From assembly GCA_000508965.1 (NCBI GenBank), contig BAHV02000021.1, forward strand, positions 62,001-126,000: DNA of 64,000 bases, read 5' to 3'. Below the pieces are notes generated by a model. That model worked only from the letters and a program-made list of their open reading frames with translations. It had not been told where the DNA came from and searched no databases. Source of the DNA: Dielma sp000508965. GTDB lineage: Bacteria > Bacillota_I > Bacilli_A > Erysipelotrichales > Erysipelotrichaceae. Numbering within the stretch: position 1 is the stretch's first letter; each line of letters begins with the position of its first letter. The position numbers and the translations under genes are program-made. This document shows, one piece after another, positions 1-8,315 of the stretch.

Positions 1-257
1 GATTTTGATAGGTAATCGTATGAATTTTTATCAACATAAACCCCCGCATTTTGCAAATTTTCTCTTAAATCTGTGAGTCTCACAAGTCGAGCATAATCCT
101 CGTAATCGAGATACTGTACGTTTTTTGCCAAATCTCCAAAAGACCCATTCGCAGTATAATCTGTTAAAATGCCTATTACATTTTTTAGACGACCCATTTG
201 CCAATCGTGGGGGATTACTGGAAACCAGTCCACACCACTTTGTATCATCTCACGCAT
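1..257 (-). CDS. hsdS: Type I restriction specificity subunit HsdS, N-terminal part (cut by window edge)
   Basis: Only the first 85 or so residues are present, and the frame stays open to base 1. The reading begins MREMIQSG, continues through a VDWFPVIPHDW stretch and then TDYTANGSFGDL. This is the usual opening of an HsdS target-recognition domain, where a W-x-V-IP-x-W motif precedes the variable DNA-reading region. HsdS sets the sequence recognised by the HsdM/HsdR complex. The ATG at 257 overlaps the end of the upstream membrane-protein gene by 8 bases and has a GGAGGTGG site, so the two are probably translationally coupled. Whether it is complete, and whether hsdR follows, cannot be seen. 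Confidence 0.85.
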   Translation of the reverse strand, partial: MREMIQSGVDWFPVIPHDWQMGRLKNVIGILTDYTANGSFGDLAKNVQYLDYEDYARLVRLTDLRENLQNAGVYVDKNSYDYLSK

Positions 258-630
258 TCGTTGCCACCTCCTTTTTCTTTTTATGCTTGTGAACAAAAAG
301 TACCACTATCGCCACAATTCCAGCAATAGCCGCTATTCCACCCACAATGCTCAAAAACATGACCCAGTTTACAAACAGCCATTTAGCAGCAACAATCACA
401 CCATAAGTAATCGCCCACAGCACAACAAACAACACAAGGCGAATCAGCCAATGAAAGAAAGATCCGCTTGTCCTACCGTCAATCATGCCTATATGATACA
501 TATCACCGACACAACGAAATGCAATACCATAGGCCACCGCGCCAATAACCGCCAAAATCAAATATTCTTTATACCACTCGATCGGCAATCCAAGAGGGTC
601 AATCAGTATGTCGAATAAGAATTTAAACAT
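250..630 (-). CDS. Small membrane protein of the type I restriction operon
   Basis: 126 residues, not recognised as a named family. It has about three to four hydrophobic helices (roughly residues 22-42, 60-80, 84-112) and a basic, Lys/His-rich cytoplasmic tail (HKHKKKK). It sits 12 bases after hsdM and overlaps hsdS by 8, so it is embedded in the restriction operon and presumably co-translated with HsdS. A membrane protein between methylase and specificity genes is not part of the classical three-subunit enzyme. It may be an accessory protein of the RloC-like gene upstream, but nothing in the sequence shows this directly. Confidence 0.7.
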   Translation of the reverse strand: MFKFLFDILIDPLGLPIEWYKEYLILAVIGAVAYGIAFRCVGDMYHIGMIDGRTSGSFFHWLIRLVLFVVLWAITYGVIVAAKWLFVNWVMFLSIVGGIAAIAGIVAIVVLFVHKHKKKKEVATNA

Positions 631-642
631 TCATTTTCCCCC

Positions 643-2733
643 TTATTCAAATAGCTTTGCTACGCGCTCACTAACGGAAAGCTCCAATTCGGAGAATCTT
701 GCTTCCAATTCTTCGCTCGGCGTAGGCTGCTGGTATTTGTAGAAATAGCGTGTAAATGGAATTTCAGCGCCTACCTTAATAACAGGCTTCTTTGCTCCGA
801 GATTCTCTTCAAAGAAGGCAACCGCATCAGGAATGTGAGGTAGCACCTCTCTCGCCATATAGGTGTCAATGTCCTCTTCAAACTTAACAATTTCTGTGTC
901 TTTTGTCTCCTTGTCATAGAGGATATTGCCCTTTTTGTCACGCTGGATTTCCGCATTTTTGTCCATCTCAGATAGACCCGCTGCAATTTTATCAATGAGC
1001 TTTTTATCTGCAGTAGCCTGCGCCAGTGCCTTAGTGAGCACAGGTATGAATTCCTTTTCTTTCAGATATACAGTATCCGCAACGGCTGCTTCCAGTGCGG
1101 CGACAATAGCCTCAAATACCGGCTTATTATTCTGGTAGTTCTCCAGCTTCTTTGCGTCCTTGCCTGTCAGCTCCTCTGCATTTTCCAGTTCCTCAACCTT
1201 AGCCTCATCGTAAAGAGCAGATAATGTTCCCCTGGACAGCATATCCTGAATACGTTCCTCGGTAATGGCATAGCTACGCTGGAGAGGCTGCATGACCGCA
1301 TACTCCCGATATATAAACTCTTCATTATCATAAATTTTGCAGATTTCACTTTCTGCAAAATTAGCATACAATTTTGTGATGGCACTGCGATCTTCCGGAG
1401 AAATCTCGTTTTTCTTGTTTCCTAACGCCTTGCGTAGTTTATGGAACATTTGAGAAGCATCAATCAGTTGAATCTTGCCCTTGCGCTCCGGGCGTTTATT
1501 TTTTGAAAGCACCCAAATATAAGTAGCAATACCAGTGTTGTAGAACAAATCTACTGGCAAAGCGATAATGGCTTCAATCAAATCGTTTTCTAACATCCAG
1601 CGGCGAATCTGACTCTCGCCGGATGCAGTACCACCGGAGAACAACGGGCTGCCGTTTTCAATAATAGCCGCACGACCGAAGTTATCATCCATCTTGTCAA
1701 TTGCAGACTGCAAGAACAGCATCTGCATATCACCAGAGCCAGGCAGGCCTGCACCCCAGCGACCGTCAAAGCCCTTCTTGAATTCTTCATTGACTGCATC
1801 CTCTACTCCTTCGGCAGCATCCTTACCGCCCCAAGGTGTACCAAAAGGTGGATTCTCGATTACAAATCGCATTTTAGTCCCGTTAAATCGGTCAGCTTTC
1901 ATGGTGTCCTGATAGCAAATGTTGTCAGCGTTCTGACCCTTAATCATCATCTCAGCAAGGCAGATGGCGTAAGACTCAGGATTGATTTCCTGACCGAATA
2001 AACGGACGTCCGCAGTGGGATTATAACGTTTGATGAAGTTATACCCGGTAGAAAGCATACCACCAGTTCCACAGGCTTGGTCTAAAACTGTGATAACCTT
2101 TCCATCGTCAAAAATATCGTCACAGCCCTCGGCCAGCAGAATGTTGACCATAAGCTTAATAATATCGCGTCCTGTGTAATGATCACCAGCCTCGGCATTT
2201 TCAGAGAACTTACGAATCAGTTCTTCGAAAATGTATCCCATCTTCACATTGTCAATGGTACGAGGGTTCAAATCCAGTTCAGAGAATGCTTTCACTACGC
2301 TGAGAAGACGATTGTTTTTATCCATCTTGTCTATCTGCTTGTCAAAATCCAGGCTCTTAATGATATCTTGAATGTTAGAAGAAAAGCCCTGTATATAAGA
2401 CTTGAAGTTAGCTGCCAAATGGTCTGTATCATTCACCAGCTCGGCAAGGTCAAAACCACTGGTGTTGTAAAACTGATACCCTGAAACACGGTACATTGCC
2501 TTTGCAGGGTATGCCGGATTTGCTTCATACTGAGCAACAACCTTATGCTTTGTCGGTGCCAAGGCACACTCGAAACGACGGATAATAACCATCGGAATGA
2601 TTACGTCCTTGTACTTATCACTCTGGTACGGCCCACGCAGCTTGTTTGCGATAGACCAGATAAAATTTACTTCTGTTGAAACGTCAATAGGGGAATCATC
2701 CCACATTGCGTCGATTACTTGTTTGTCTGCCAT
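643..2733 (-). CDS. hsdM: Type I restriction-modification system DNA methylase HsdM
   Basis: 696 residues, an N6-adenine methyltransferase that modifies the sequence chosen by HsdS and forms the core of the restriction complex. An N-terminal helical HsdM domain (about 20-160) precedes the catalytic domain. The SAM-binding motif I reads DQACGTGGM (218-226; the family usually has DPACGTGG), and the catalytic NPPF motif is at 294-297. The C-terminal 200 residues are helical and charged and should contact HsdS. At almost 700 residues it is longer than many HsdM proteins (about 500), as in the larger Firmicutes forms. It lies downstream of the RloC-like ATPase and upstream of the membrane protein and hsdS in one operon. 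Confidence 0.95.
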   Translation of the reverse strand: MADKQVIDAMWDDSPIDVSTEVNFIWSIANKLRGPYQSDKYKDVIIPMVIIRRFECALAPTKHKVVAQYEANPAYPAKAMYRVSGYQFYNTSGFDLAELVNDTDHLAANFKSYIQGFSSNIQDIIKSLDFDKQIDKMDKNNRLLSVVKAFSELDLNPRTIDNVKMGYIFEELIRKFSENAEAGDHYTGRDIIKLMVNILLAEGCDDIFDDGKVITVLDQACGTGGMLSTGYNFIKRYNPTADVRLFGQEINPESYAICLAEMMIKGQNADNICYQDTMKADRFNGTKMRFVIENPPFGTPWGGKDAAEGVEDAVNEEFKKGFDGRWGAGLPGSGDMQMLFLQSAIDKMDDNFGRAAIIENGSPLFSGGTASGESQIRRWMLENDLIEAIIALPVDLFYNTGIATYIWVLSKNKRPERKGKIQLIDASQMFHKLRKALGNKKNEISPEDRSAITKLYANFAESEICKIYDNEEFIYREYAVMQPLQRSYAITEERIQDMLSRGTLSALYDEAKVEELENAEELTGKDAKKLENYQNNKPVFEAIVAALEAAVADTVYLKEKEFIPVLTKALAQATADKKLIDKIAAGLSEMDKNAEIQRDKKGNILYDKETKDTEIVKFEEDIDTYMAREVLPHIPDAVAFFEENLGAKKPVIKVGAEIPFTRYFYKYQQPTPSEELEARFSELELSVSERVAKLFE

Positions 2734-2817
2734 TTATTTTTCCTCCATCTTTGCTGGGCATATTTCTCCCAGCTTAGGTATATTATAATTTTTTTGCTGT
2801 CCCATAGTCCGGACTCT

Positions 2818-5109
2818 TTACGAGTCGCTGACTGCCTCATCGTCAATGCCCATCATCATTTTATAATGTTGTTCTTGGTGCATCGCTTTGAAAATCAGTT
2901 CAAAAACCTTTTTACAAAGTTCCGTATCACTGCCATCATCGATATAATTGAATCCGTCGCTGATAACCGCGGAGCTATCATTCATATACGACAACATGCT
3001 GGATGCCAAGGTATAGCGGTCATAATTCGGCTTCTGGCCTTCGATTTCATCAACAAATAGCGGCCTATGTTTCTCAAGAACTATATGGTGCAAATCATTT
3101 CCTTCATAACCGCACAGCTGAACAAAGTAGTATTCCAATATACGACGAATAACATTTTTAATTGTATTCGTGGTTTTTAGTTCTTTATATTCATCCCAAA
3201 GTGCCGCATAGGAATTTTGAATCGGATTGTAATTCTCCAGTTCGGTCGGTACTCTCTGGCTTGTTCTGGTACAGTGAGTAATCCTTGATACATTTTCTGT
3301 TTTTCTAATAATGTATAACGATACACTACGATATCGTCTCTCTTGATGATGGGTAACTTCTTTATGAAAATACACATTGTGAGTTAACACAAAAATCTGT
3401 TTAATGAAATCCCCATCTACTTTATGACTACGATAGTCCGTGTTGTTATAGCAGACCTCAATCATTTCACGCACAAGTGCACTCACGATAAACAGCGCAC
3501 CACTATCCATGCTGGAAACCGGGTCATCAATCACTACAATTTTGTCTTTAACCGCCTCGCTGCTCAAACTGCCGCGAACAAGGTGATAGAAGTACAAAAA
3601 TGCTATAAAGTTTCGTTCTCCTTCGCTCAGCTTTTCAGCTACACTTCCATCCGGACGAAAAACCTCGTATGTGTTCGGTACACCATTTTTTTCATGCAGG
3701 CTGAATCCCTCAAAGCCAGAATTATCAAGCAGCTTGTTGATGCTTTCTATTGTTGCTTCTGTATTAACTATTTTTTTATTGAGAGCGTTGGCTTGTTCTT
3801 TCAGCGCAAATCCGTCTTTCTTCAGCTGCTCCATCTCTTTCTGAAGGTCACTGATTTCTTTATCAAGTGCTGCTACTTTTGTTCTGTAGTCCGCAACATC
3901 TGCCTTCAAATAATCAGCAAGATATTCCCACACTTCCTGTTTGCATTTAACTTTCTTAGTTTTAAGGTCACCGACGATATCGTTGTTGGCCTTTATTTTT
4001 TTGTTAAAGCCGTCAATGATAGTGCCAATTTCAATCAGTAGGGAATCCGTGTCTTCAAGAGAAGCAATGGATGTCGGCTCCTTAATTTTTGCCTCGATTC
4101 GCTGTTTATTGATGGTAATGGCATCGGTCAGCAGCTGGATTTTTGTTTGATATTCAGTCAAGTCAAATCCAGGCATTGCAGCGCCAATATTTCCCTCCAG
4201 AATACTGACAACAGAATCCATTTCGGAAATATAGGTGCTCTGAAAACTTGCAATGTTTGCAATATCCTCTTGATACTGTGCATCAAAACAAGCAGCAATA
4301 TCTTTATCAAACCCTTTCGGGAGTGTTTGCTGGCAATAAGGGCATTTTCCATCTGACTGGCCTGCAAAATGTGTATGTCCACTCCGCACCCAATCGGTAG
4401 CATTCAATGCCTTTATAAACTTTGCAAAATCCGTATCACTGCTGCTAGATATTGCTTTTCCCATGAGATCATATCCCGGAAGTGAGGCGTATGTAACCTT
4501 ATCGGCCTTTACCATTTCATTGTATAACTGTGCAGCGCCTGAATAAACGGTCTCGCACAGTGTTTTCAATTCTTCATAGTTATGGGCAACTGGTGTTACC
4601 GACATAATTTCTGGCATAAAGAGATTTGCACGCTTTTTACCAACAATAGCGCCATCAAATATTGCACGGAGCTCGGCTGTCTTTTTCCAACAGGCATCTT
4701 GCAAATCTGTCAGAGCCTGTTCTTTTTCTGCTGCTTTTTCGCCTATAGTTACTTTTCGTGCACTATAATCTTCGCCTTTTTTCTTTCTATCGGCATTTAA
4801 CTGCTCCACCTGCTCCTGAATAGAAATATTTGTTTCATTAACAGTAAAAACTCCTGCGAGATTATCATAGTTTTTCAGGTTGGCATCGATAAATTCTGTA
4901 TCATATACCAGCACATCGTAATCCGCAGCAGAACGACCGTCTTGCCATTGCACACCACTATCTGATCGCAGAGTACGAGCAATCGTTGATTTGCCAGCGC
5001 CGTTTCTTCCATAGAAGAAATTAACAAATGTTGGCTCCACGACCTCATTCGTGAAAGTTGCATCGTTAAGCATGATTTTTTCAATTGCCGATTTCATTTT
5101 TTGTTCCAT
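2818..5109 (-). CDS. RloC/PrrC-like ABC ATPase with zinc hook, putative anticodon nuclease
   Basis: 763 residues from ATG 5109, chosen because GGAGG lies 11 bases upstream; a GTG four codons earlier would overlap that site. Walker A is GRNGAGKST (34-42). Long coiled coils flank a CPYC zinc hook (C256, C259). The ABC signature follows at about 494-500 (LSEGER), then Walker B with D-loop at 523-535 (VVIDDPVSSMD) and an H-loop His at 577. This Rad50-like layout is that of RloC, a suicidal tRNA nuclease related to PrrC, which is held silent by a type I restriction enzyme. The C-terminal region has the PrrC-type R-x3-E pair (R655, E659) but an Ala where relatives, from memory, have the third catalytic residue, His. 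Linkage to hsdM supports a guard role. It may be a nuclease or an inactive ATPase relative. Confidence 0.8.
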   Translation of the reverse strand: MEQKMKSAIEKIMLNDATFTNEVVEPTFVNFFYGRNGAGKSTIARTLRSDSGVQWQDGRSAADYDVLVYDTEFIDANLKNYDNLAGVFTVNETNISIQEQVEQLNADRKKKGEDYSARKVTIGEKAAEKEQALTDLQDACWKKTAELRAIFDGAIVGKKRANLFMPEIMSVTPVAHNYEELKTLCETVYSGAAQLYNEMVKADKVTYASLPGYDLMGKAISSSSDTDFAKFIKALNATDWVRSGHTHFAGQSDGKCPYCQQTLPKGFDKDIAACFDAQYQEDIANIASFQSTYISEMDSVVSILEGNIGAAMPGFDLTEYQTKIQLLTDAITINKQRIEAKIKEPTSIASLEDTDSLLIEIGTIIDGFNKKIKANNDIVGDLKTKKVKCKQEVWEYLADYLKADVADYRTKVAALDKEISDLQKEMEQLKKDGFALKEQANALNKKIVNTEATIESINKLLDNSGFEGFSLHEKNGVPNTYEVFRPDGSVAEKLSEGERNFIAFLYFYHLVRGSLSSEAVKDKIVVIDDPVSSMDSGALFIVSALVREMIEVCYNNTDYRSHKVDGDFIKQIFVLTHNVYFHKEVTHHQERRYRSVSLYIIRKTENVSRITHCTRTSQRVPTELENYNPIQNSYAALWDEYKELKTTNTIKNVIRRILEYYFVQLCGYEGNDLHHIVLEKHRPLFVDEIEGQKPNYDRYTLASSMLSYMNDSSAVISDGFNYIDDGSDTELCKKVFELIFKAMHQEQHYKMMMGIDDEAVSDS

Positions 5110-5129
5110 ACACAAATTCACCTCCGTCG

Positions 5130-5330
5130 TTATTCTTTAATTCTTCCTTCTCTGACCCATTCATCAACTTCAGAAATTTTAAATTTATATCTTTTTCCAG
5201 CTTTGTATACTGGCAGCTTTCCATCTTTTATCCATGCACGAACTGTGTCTTGGCTTATGCTGAGATGATTGGCTACATCTTCGAGATTGACCCATTTTTC
5301 GATTTGCATGTTTTCATATTCTGCGCTCAT
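5130..5330 (-). CDS. Small excisionase-type helix-turn-helix protein
   Basis: 66 residues, almost wholly a MerR/excisionase-type winged helix (HTH_17): it contains LEDVANHLSISQDTVRAWIK, then a basic wing (KAGKRYKFK) and an EVDEWV helix. Such proteins bind DNA as small regulators or recombination directionality factors. It lies 20 bases upstream of the RloC-like gene in the same direction, with its own RBS (GGAGG before ATG 5330). Control of the downstream toxin/restriction genes or a link to the element's recombinases are both possible; the position favours operon control. Confidence 0.85.
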   Translation of the reverse strand: MSAEYENMQIEKWVNLEDVANHLSISQDTVRAWIKDGKLPVYKAGKRYKFKISEVDEWVREGRIKE

Positions 5331-5372
5331 GCTCTACCTCCATATTTGTTAGCGGATAAGTGTTTATAGTAA

Positions 5373-6017
5373 TTAAAGAGAGAATACTCTAAGCCCAGCT
5401 TCTCTAAGCACCTCTACCATATTGATTTTCTTAATAGCCCAATGCATTCTATTCAACTCATTAAAACTGGATGTCCCTTCTATTCCAAGCTCTGATGCAA
5501 GCTCGTTTAACCTTTGCTGCGGCACCCAGTTCAACACTTGGTAATAAATTTTGATGCCATTATCCTGAACTTTTATGTCGGTAATGATTCCATATACCGC
5601 TTTATGTTCTGAATCCGTTTTTCCATATAGCCGGTTTTCAGTTGCGATTATCGCTGGAAATGTTTTGATTACGGAAATAGCCTCAGGTGTTAGCCCTGCA
5701 TAGCTATTTTTCAATTCCTGAGCTGTACTCTCTGTAAGGGCTCTATCCTTTCTAACAAGGAAATGCCTCGGCTCATCCAAGTCGTCGTTTCCAACTACAA
5801 TCAAGTTGTAAAAGTCCGGGTTGAACTCCAGCGAAGCGCCAGCGTCAACATCACATCCGGCTGGCTGACTTCCATTCAGTAATACCACATTATAATTATT
5901 GTTAACTGCGTCTGTATGTGCCACGAGAGTATGCCCATCACCGGGCAAGTTAAATGTAGCTGCTTGTGAGTCCGCCTGTAGCGCTCCTGGCTCCGAAGGC
6001 TGTAATTTATTTTCCAT
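5373..6017 (-). CDS. Hypothetical protein of defence operon (second gene)
   Basis: 214 residues from ATG 6017, which has a GGAGG site and overlaps the stop of the preceding gene by 11 bases; the longer upstream reading has no such site. I do not recognise the family. The N-terminal third carries NNNYNVVLLNGS and a FNPDFYNLIVVGNDD stretch of beta character. The middle (LTPEAISVIKTFP) and C-terminal part (QRLNELASELGI ... LNRMHWAIKKINMVEVL) look helical. No membrane segment or catalytic motif is evident. Strict overlap with the Asn-tailed gene upstream suggests the two proteins form a pair. Confidence 0.7.
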   Translation of the reverse strand: MENKLQPSEPGALQADSQAATFNLPGDGHTLVAHTDAVNNNYNVVLLNGSQPAGCDVDAGASLEFNPDFYNLIVVGNDDLDEPRHFLVRKDRALTESTAQELKNSYAGLTPEAISVIKTFPAIIATENRLYGKTDSEHKAVYGIITDIKVQDNGIKIYYQVLNWVPQQRLNELASELGIEGTSSFNELNRMHWAIKKINMVEVLREAGLRVFSL

Positions 6018-6888
6018 CCTTTTTGCCTCCATAATAGTTATTTTCAATCTTGTCAACATGATTGATAAAACTGTTATTGTTGCCGGTGACATTGAAATTG
6101 AACATCATCTGTGGTGCCGGTTTAACTGTTTTCTCTTGTTGTTGGGACTTATCTTCTGCATCGCTGTCCTCAACCACTTCGGCCTCTACCGATATTGTTT
6201 CATTCGGGTCTATATATGTCAAAGTAATATCTGTAGGCCAAGTTTCACCTAAAGTGCCTTTATAATCTCTTTTTCCCCTACCTGCAGGAGGGCACAGTTT
6301 ATTATAGGTATTCTTTCCTTCGCTATTTTCATCCCAATGCATCACGGCATAGTGCCATACACCCAGTAAAAATGCAGGAAAGCATACAATCGAAAGGTCG
6401 CCAAAGGCGGCCTTTTTTATTTTGATGCCATCTTCCTGAATAGAAAACTCTTGTTTGCTTCCTATTGCTTCGTCTTTATCAATCAAATCCATCAACGCTT
6501 TAACCAGACGGATGTCTTTCTTTGCTGCCGTTCCCGTTTCCAAAAAACGCTCCACAAAGGCATTCATATCTAAAAGCACTGCTTTGTAATCTGTTTGAAT
6601 ACGGTTATTAAATTCTTGAATTACAGCCACATCTCCAAAAGGAAGATACTCTCCCTTTGAGATTTTGCAGGCTTTATAATCATTCGTCTTTCCTCTAAGT
6701 GCACCTTTCTGAGGCTCCTGATAATCCGGGTTAATAACCCTGAGTAGTCCCACAAATGCATCTGGGTCACTTAAGCCATCGCTATCGCCATTATAATGCT
6801 CTCTCGCTTTTATGCGTGGTTTCAGAGCCTGAAGCACCAAGGTAAAGAACGTCCCGCCACATAGTCGTGGAAAGTCATTATTTGTCAT
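6007..6888 (-). CDS. Hypothetical protein with Asn-rich tail, first gene of defence operon
   Basis: 293 residues, first gene after the promoter at 6975-7003. No named family is recognised. The body (about 1-215) is soluble and mixed, starting with PRLCGGTFFTLVLQAL and containing LVKALMDLIDKD. An acidic linker (VEAEVVEDSDAEDK) then leads to a tail with FNFNVTGNNNSFINHVDKIE and NNYYGG. Asn-rich tails with a G-N-N-N ... I-x-N/H pattern occur on many proteins of prokaryotic conflict systems and may act in assembly; that is a general impression, not a homology result. The start ATG 6888 has a GGAGAC site. It overlaps the next gene by 11 bases. Confidence 0.7.
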   Translation of the reverse strand: MTNNDFPRLCGGTFFTLVLQALKPRIKAREHYNGDSDGLSDPDAFVGLLRVINPDYQEPQKGALRGKTNDYKACKISKGEYLPFGDVAVIQEFNNRIQTDYKAVLLDMNAFVERFLETGTAAKKDIRLVKALMDLIDKDEAIGSKQEFSIQEDGIKIKKAAFGDLSIVCFPAFLLGVWHYAVMHWDENSEGKNTYNKLCPPAGRGKRDYKGTLGETWPTDITLTYIDPNETISVEAEVVEDSDAEDKSQQQEKTVKPAPQMMFNFNVTGNNNSFINHVDKIENNYYGGKKDGK

Positions 6889-6974
6889 TAGCTTGTCTCC
6901 ATTTTACTCATTTTGTCAGTCATCTATATTGGGGCGTAATCCAAGACAATCCCAAACAAACCCCACTAAAACCT

Positions 6975-7003
6975 ATTATATCAGAAAATCTACACTTTTT
7001 CAA
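6975..7003 (-). promoter_or_regulatory. Sigma-A promoter of the defence/restriction operon
   Basis: On the minus strand, TTGAAA (7003-6998) and TATAAT (6980-6975) are separated by 17 bases. It lies 87 bases upstream of the first ATG (6888). No other comparably good promoter was noticed before hsdS, so it probably drives all seven minus-strand genes. Confidence 0.75.
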
Positions 7004-7100
7004 TTAACTGCGTGTAAATATCGATTTTAAATCGTTCTTTTTTCCTCCGACCTTAAGAACCTTACGAACTACGGCACCCGACCGTAGGAACTATTGGATA

Positions 7101-7130
7101 GACCTTGTGAGTTATCACAGGGTCTTTTTT
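7101..7130 (+). terminator. Rho-independent terminator upstream of the sigma-like gene
   Basis: GACCTTGTGA and TCACAGGGTC pair across a GTTA loop (one G-U pair) and are followed by six Ts. No plus-strand gene lies before it in the window. It is either a leftover from genes deleted from the element or an attenuator for the next gene. Confidence 0.7.
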
Positions 7131-7170
7131 CTCCTGTGCTGGCTCGCAAATAAGCCAATCACAGGAGGAG
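7131..7170 (+). promoter_or_regulatory. Leader hairpin covering the ribosome-binding site of the sigma-like gene
   Basis: CTCCTGTG (7131-7138) is complementary to CACAGGAG (7160-7167), with an inner GGCT/AGCC pairing. The 3' arm overlaps the GGAGGAG site (7164-7170) before ATG 7177. If formed, the hairpin would restrict translation of the downstream gene. Confidence 0.5.
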
Positions 7171-7176
7171 AAAATC

Positions 7177-7695
7177 ATGGCAATCAATGAAAATCAAAGT
7201 AAAAAACACCGTATCTATCTCAAAGCTACCCGTCAATGGGTAGAAGTATCCGAAACCGTCTATCGTGAGCACACCCGTTTTTACGATGCTTATCGCAAGA
7301 AAGCGCAGTATCACGGCCAGTGCATTTGCCCGAAGAACAAGTTCTGGCTTTGCAATGGCGACTGCTTCAACTGCGAGTTCCGTCGCGGCGGGGACATGCT
7401 TTCCCTTGATTTTACATCAGAAAATGAGGACGGCGATACCTGCACTCCGCTAGATGCTATCCCGGACAAGTCTCCACTTTTGGATGAAATCATCTGCGAC
7501 AAAGCTACGCTGGAGCAGTTATTCAGCCGCTTACAGGAACTGATGCCGGAGGCCGAAAAAATCGGTCGTCTTCGTCTTCAGGATATGTCCGACGAGGCAA
7601 TTGCTGATATTCTCGGCGTCAAGCGCACAACCTTTCGTTCACGCCTGGCAAAAGCAAAGGCTGTTCTCGCTGTAGAATATCCCGATTTCTTCTAA
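7177..7695 (+). CDS. Phage-type sigma-70 region 4-like regulator
   Basis: 172 residues. The N-terminal half has a Cys cluster (CICPKNKFWLCNGDCFNCEF, about 48-67) likely to bind zinc. The C-terminal part (about 115-170) resembles sigma-70 region 4: LFSRLQELMPEAEKIGRLRL is followed by an HTH (MSDEAIADILGVKRTTFRSRL). Proteins of this layout head the early modules of Clostridia prophages and conjugative elements, where they act as transcription regulators. A strong terminator follows, so it is a single-gene unit. Its leader hairpin may control translation. Confidence 0.8.
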   Translation: MAINENQSKKHRIYLKATRQWVEVSETVYREHTRFYDAYRKKAQYHGQCICPKNKFWLCNGDCFNCEFRRGGDMLSLDFTSENEDGDTCTPLDAIPDKSPLLDEIICDKATLEQLFSRLQELMPEAEKIGRLRLQDMSDEAIADILGVKRTTFRSRLAKAKAVLAVEYPDFF

Positions 7696-7708
7696 ATGTA
7701 AGCCAACA

Positions 7709-7741
7709 CTCCGGCTGCTTTCCCGGCAGTCGGAGATTTTT
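7709..7741 (+). terminator. Terminator after sigma-like gene
   Basis: CTCCGGCTGC pairs with GCAGTCGGAG (one G-U pair) across a seven-base loop, followed by ATTTTTATT. Confidence 0.8.
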
Positions 7742-7760
7742 ATTACTTTTTCTTATTTTC

Positions 7761-7840
7761 CTTCGTCAAAACGGTTTCCTCATCTCCAGTGGTAAGTGTA
7801 AGGCACAGAACAACAGCCTTTCAGATTGGAGGTGAACACC
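7761..7840 (+). promoter_or_regulatory. Conserved leader RNA, copy 1, sequestering the Shine-Dalgarno
   Basis: It begins with CTTCGTCAAAACGG (7761-7774). TCATCTCCA (7780-7788) can pair with TGGAGGTGA (7827-7835), burying the GGAGG of the gene at 7841. An inner stem joins AAGGC (7800-7804) and GCCTT (7816-7820). A related leader with the same opening motif but a different inner stem lies at 14802-14867. Confidence 0.6.
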
Positions 7841-8053
7841 ATGAGACAGTCCCATCACAATAGCCGCAGGGACGATGCCGAAGTGATTAAGGTTTTGACC
7901 TCAATCAGTGTCGTATCCAGCAGTCTAGCAAGGAACATGAGTATCCTTGCAGCACAAAGACAATCCGAGGAAGGAGGAAGATTCCATGAGCAAAATGAAC
8001 GACATGGCCATGACCATCGAAGAACTGCGAGGTGCAGCTGCCGCCATCTCTGA
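7841..8053 (+). CDS. Small phage early protein
   Basis: 70 residues from ATG 7841, which has GGAGGTGAACACC directly upstream. The first 45 residues (AEVIKVLTSISVVSSSLARN) predict a helix; the rest is His/Arg-rich and overlaps the next gene by 68 bases. Small proteins of this type stand between the sigma-like gene and DUF2800 genes in related prophages; that is from memory of gene order. The true end is uncertain because of the long overlap. Function unknown. Confidence 0.55.
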   Translation: MRQSHHNSRRDDAEVIKVLTSISVVSSSLARNMSILAAQRQSEEGGRFHEQNERHGHDHRRTARCSCRHL

Positions 8054-8315
8054 TGCAGCCGATTGGCTGTCTAAGCAGTTTAGCGGTGATGCCGATGAGC
8101 AGCCTGTGAAAGAAACTGCTCCACAACCAGAGCCGAAACCACAGCTGACGCTGGAGCAGGTACGAGCTGTACTAGCAGATAAATCCCGTGCCGGTCACAC
8201 CGCTGCTGTACGTGAGTTGCTTCTGAAATATGGAGCCAGCAAGCTGTCACAGATTGACTCGGCAAATTATGAAGCCCTCTTGAGGGAAGCGGAGGTGCTT
8301 GGCAATGCCACCTAA
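7986..8315 (+). CDS. Phage early hypothetical protein
   Basis: 109 residues from ATG 7986 (GGAGGAAGATTCC upstream). The N-terminus (MTIEELRGAAAAISDAADWL) is helical, a Pro/Glu-rich linker follows (about 38-50), and the C-terminal half (LTLEQVRAVLADKSRAGHTA ... LLLKYGASKLSQI) resembles the short helical domain seen in many phage single-strand-binding accessory proteins, such as the end of rRNA/phage 'hypothetical 16' families. It overlaps the DUF2800 gene by 11 bases. No enzyme motif is visible. Confidence 0.75.
   Translation: MSKMNDMAMTIEELRGAAAAISDAADWLSKQFSGDADEQPVKETAPQPEPKPQLTLEQVRAVLADKSRAGHTAAVRELLLKYGASKLSQIDSANYEALLREAEVLGNAT

Noticed and set aside
3424..4041. 205-codon plus-strand open frame inside the RloC-like gene
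   Set aside because: It is antisense to a well-supported protein, Phe/Cys-rich and without a ribosome-binding site.
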